Source: an uncultured Atopobiaceae bacterium
Lineage (GTDB): Bacteria > Actinomycetota > Coriobacteriia > Coriobacteriales > Atopobiaceae
Reading direction: 5' to 3'
Length of the DNA: 13,230 nucleotides
NCBI GenBank assembly: GCA_944321005.1
Contig: CALUJT010000034.1
Span: 1 to 13,230, forward strand
Shown one piece after another: positions 12,064 through 13,230 of this stretch. A model generated the notes under the pieces. That model was not told where the DNA came from, searched no databases, and saw only the letters and a list, made by a program, of their open reading frames with translations. The position numbers and the translations under genes are program-made. Each line of letters begins with the position of its first letter. Position 1 is the stretch's first letter.

Positions 12064-13230
12064 CTACCTGGCGTGCCTGCCGCGCCCGGGCTCGATGGTC
12101 ACCTGCGCCGCCTCGCGGTCCTTCCTGCGGGCGCGGGAGGCCAGGGCGGCGATGGTGCCCACGAGCACGAAGAACGCCGCCGCTCCGCCCGCCACGATGC
12201 CCATGTGAACCGGGTCGGACGTCACCCACCAGATGACGAAGTCGGGGATGGAGAGCTCCATCTCGCTGGCGGTGACGACTCCCACGGTCCCAAGGGTGCG
12301 CCCGTCCAGGGAGACCGAGACCCTGCCGAGGTTGGTCCCCTCCTTGACGGGGGCCTGGAGCGGCTCGGCGCCCTCCCACGGCACCGCGACGGTGAGGTCC
12401 GCCACGGTGGTCCCGCGCGGCACGGTGGCAAAGATCGAGCCCGTGGCCAGCGCGTCGACTGCGTCGCCGTCCTTGGAGAGCGTGACCTCGCGCGAGGCGA
12501 GGACGTCGCCCGCGGAGACCACGTTGCCCGTCACCCAGGCGCCGAGGCCCCACTCAAAGAGGTCGCGCAGGTCGTAGAAGTTGGGGGTGATGCCGTCCTC
12601 GTCCGTCTCGCCCGAGGCTCCCATGACGATGCCCACGAGGCTCATGCCGTCGCGCTCGGCGGCGGCGAGCAGGCACTTGCCGGCGTCGTTGGTGAAGCCG
12701 GTCTTGCTGGCGATGACGGTGTCGCCCATGTAGACGGGGCTGTCGGAGACGATGAGGGCGTCCGTGGTCTCCAGCGCGCGGGCGGGGTTCTTCTCGGTGG
12801 CGGGCAGGTCCCACGTGGCGCTGCCGGCGATCTCCAGGAACTCGGGGTGCCCGAGCGCCGCCTCGAAGATGGTCACGAGGTCGCGCGCCGTGGTCACGAT
12901 GTCCGAGGACAGGCCGCACGGGTCCGCGAAGCTCGTGGAGGCGCAGCCCAGGGAGGTCGCGCGCTCGTTCATCAGGCCCACGAACGTCTGCCAGTCGCCG
13001 CCCACGTGGCGCGCGAGCACGTACGCGGCGTCGTTGCCGGACGGGATGAGCAGGCAGGCGAGAAGGTCGCGCACGGTGAGGATCTCCCCCGCCTTGAGGC
13101 CCGCGACGGAGCTCTCCGGGGTGAGGTTGTCGAGGTCCGCCTGCTCCACGGTCACGACGTCGTCCAGGCTGGCGCGCTCGAGCGTCACGAGGGCCGTCAT
13201 GACCTTGGTGAGCGAGGCGGGGGTGCGCAG
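12064..13230 (-). CDS. Serine-type D-alanyl-D-alanine carboxypeptidase (penicillin-binding protein, peptidase S11), N-terminus outside the window
   Basis: The visible 388 residues contain all three penicillin-binding-protein motifs: SLTK (residues 6-9 of the visible part, the active-site serine), SGN (64-66) and KTGFT (176-180). The enzyme trims the terminal D-Ala from peptidoglycan stem peptides on the outer face of the membrane. After the catalytic domain comes a PBP5-like C-terminal beta domain (about 240-330), then a membrane helix (about 343-365) and a basic cytosolic tail (RARRKDRE onward), so it is C-terminally anchored. The frame runs through the window edge upstream of the SLTK, so the signal peptide is missing and the ATG at 13200 is internal. 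It is directly followed by the tyrosine phosphatase gene. Confidence 0.93.
   Translation of the reverse strand: MRTPASLTKVMTALVTLERASLDDVVTVEQADLDNLTPESSVAGLKAGEILTVRDLLACLLIPSGNDAAYVLARHVGGDWQTFVGLMNERATSLGCASTSFADPCGLSSDIVTTARDLVTIFEAALGHPEFLEIAGSATWDLPATEKNPARALETTDALIVSDSPVYMGDTVIASKTGFTNDAGKCLLAAAERDGMSLVGIVMGASGETDEDGITPNFYDLRDLFEWGLGAWVTGNVVSAGDVLASREVTLSKDGDAVDALATGSIFATVPRGTTVADLTVAVPWEGAEPLQAPVKEGTNLGRVSVSLDGRTLGTVGVVTASEMELSIPDFVIWWVTSDPVHMGIVAGGAAAFFVLVGTIAALASRARRKDREAAQVTIEPGRGRHAR

Overview
The window is high-GC bacterial DNA with tightly packed genes. Nine of the ten visible gene ends use TAG as the stop codon. An S-layer-homology (SLH) anchored secreted enzyme, a mannose-family PTS and an S11 D,D-carboxypeptidase, together with the GC level, suggest a Gram-positive actinobacterium, most likely a Coriobacteriia relative (Olsenella/Collinsella/Atopobium type). 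This assignment is an inference; no rRNA or tRNA gene is present to confirm it.

Region 1 (about 1-8960, minus strand) looks like a fructan-utilisation operon. Reading from the promoter at about 8890 downward, it holds mannose-family PTS EIIA (8786-8355), EIIB (8283-7786), EIIC (7649-6792) and EIID (6792-5938). These are followed by an unrecognised two-helix membrane protein (5840-5508) and a very large secreted GH32 fructan hydrolase (5417 onward). The order EIIA-EIIB-EIIC-EIID-fructanase matches the Bacillus subtilis levDEFG-sacC operon. The expected logic is extracellular cleavage of levan or inulin, then uptake of released fructose by the PTS. The fructanase frame is cut by a single in-frame amber codon at 1671-1673. 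Beyond it the same frame continues for 400 residues to a FIVAR-like segment, an acidic/proline-rich linker and three SLH domains (to 468). Restoring the codon gives one 1649-residue cell-surface enzyme. As written, the truncated product would lack its wall anchor. Past a hairpin-rich gap (229-467) lies the start of another minus-strand gene (228-1), which resembles the N-terminal domain of long class I mannose-6-phosphate isomerases.

Region 2 (8787-9113) is a divergent intergenic region with an AT-rich island full of inverted repeats, probably the operator of the PTS operon. Region 3 (9114-10259, plus strand) is an ArsB/NhaD/SLC13-type ion permease. Region 4 (10313-13230, minus strand) holds an alpha/beta hydrolase, a low-molecular-weight protein tyrosine phosphatase and the C-terminal part of a D-alanyl-D-alanine carboxypeptidase. 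The last two are adjacent and probably cotranscribed. The hydrolase has its own 236-bp upstream region with five copies of a GGTATG/CATACC element.

The strongest oddities are the amber codon splitting the fructanase from its SLH anchor, the GGTATG-element cluster upstream of the hydrolase, strong hairpins in several gaps of the PTS operon, and a recurrent CGAGAAGAAC word.
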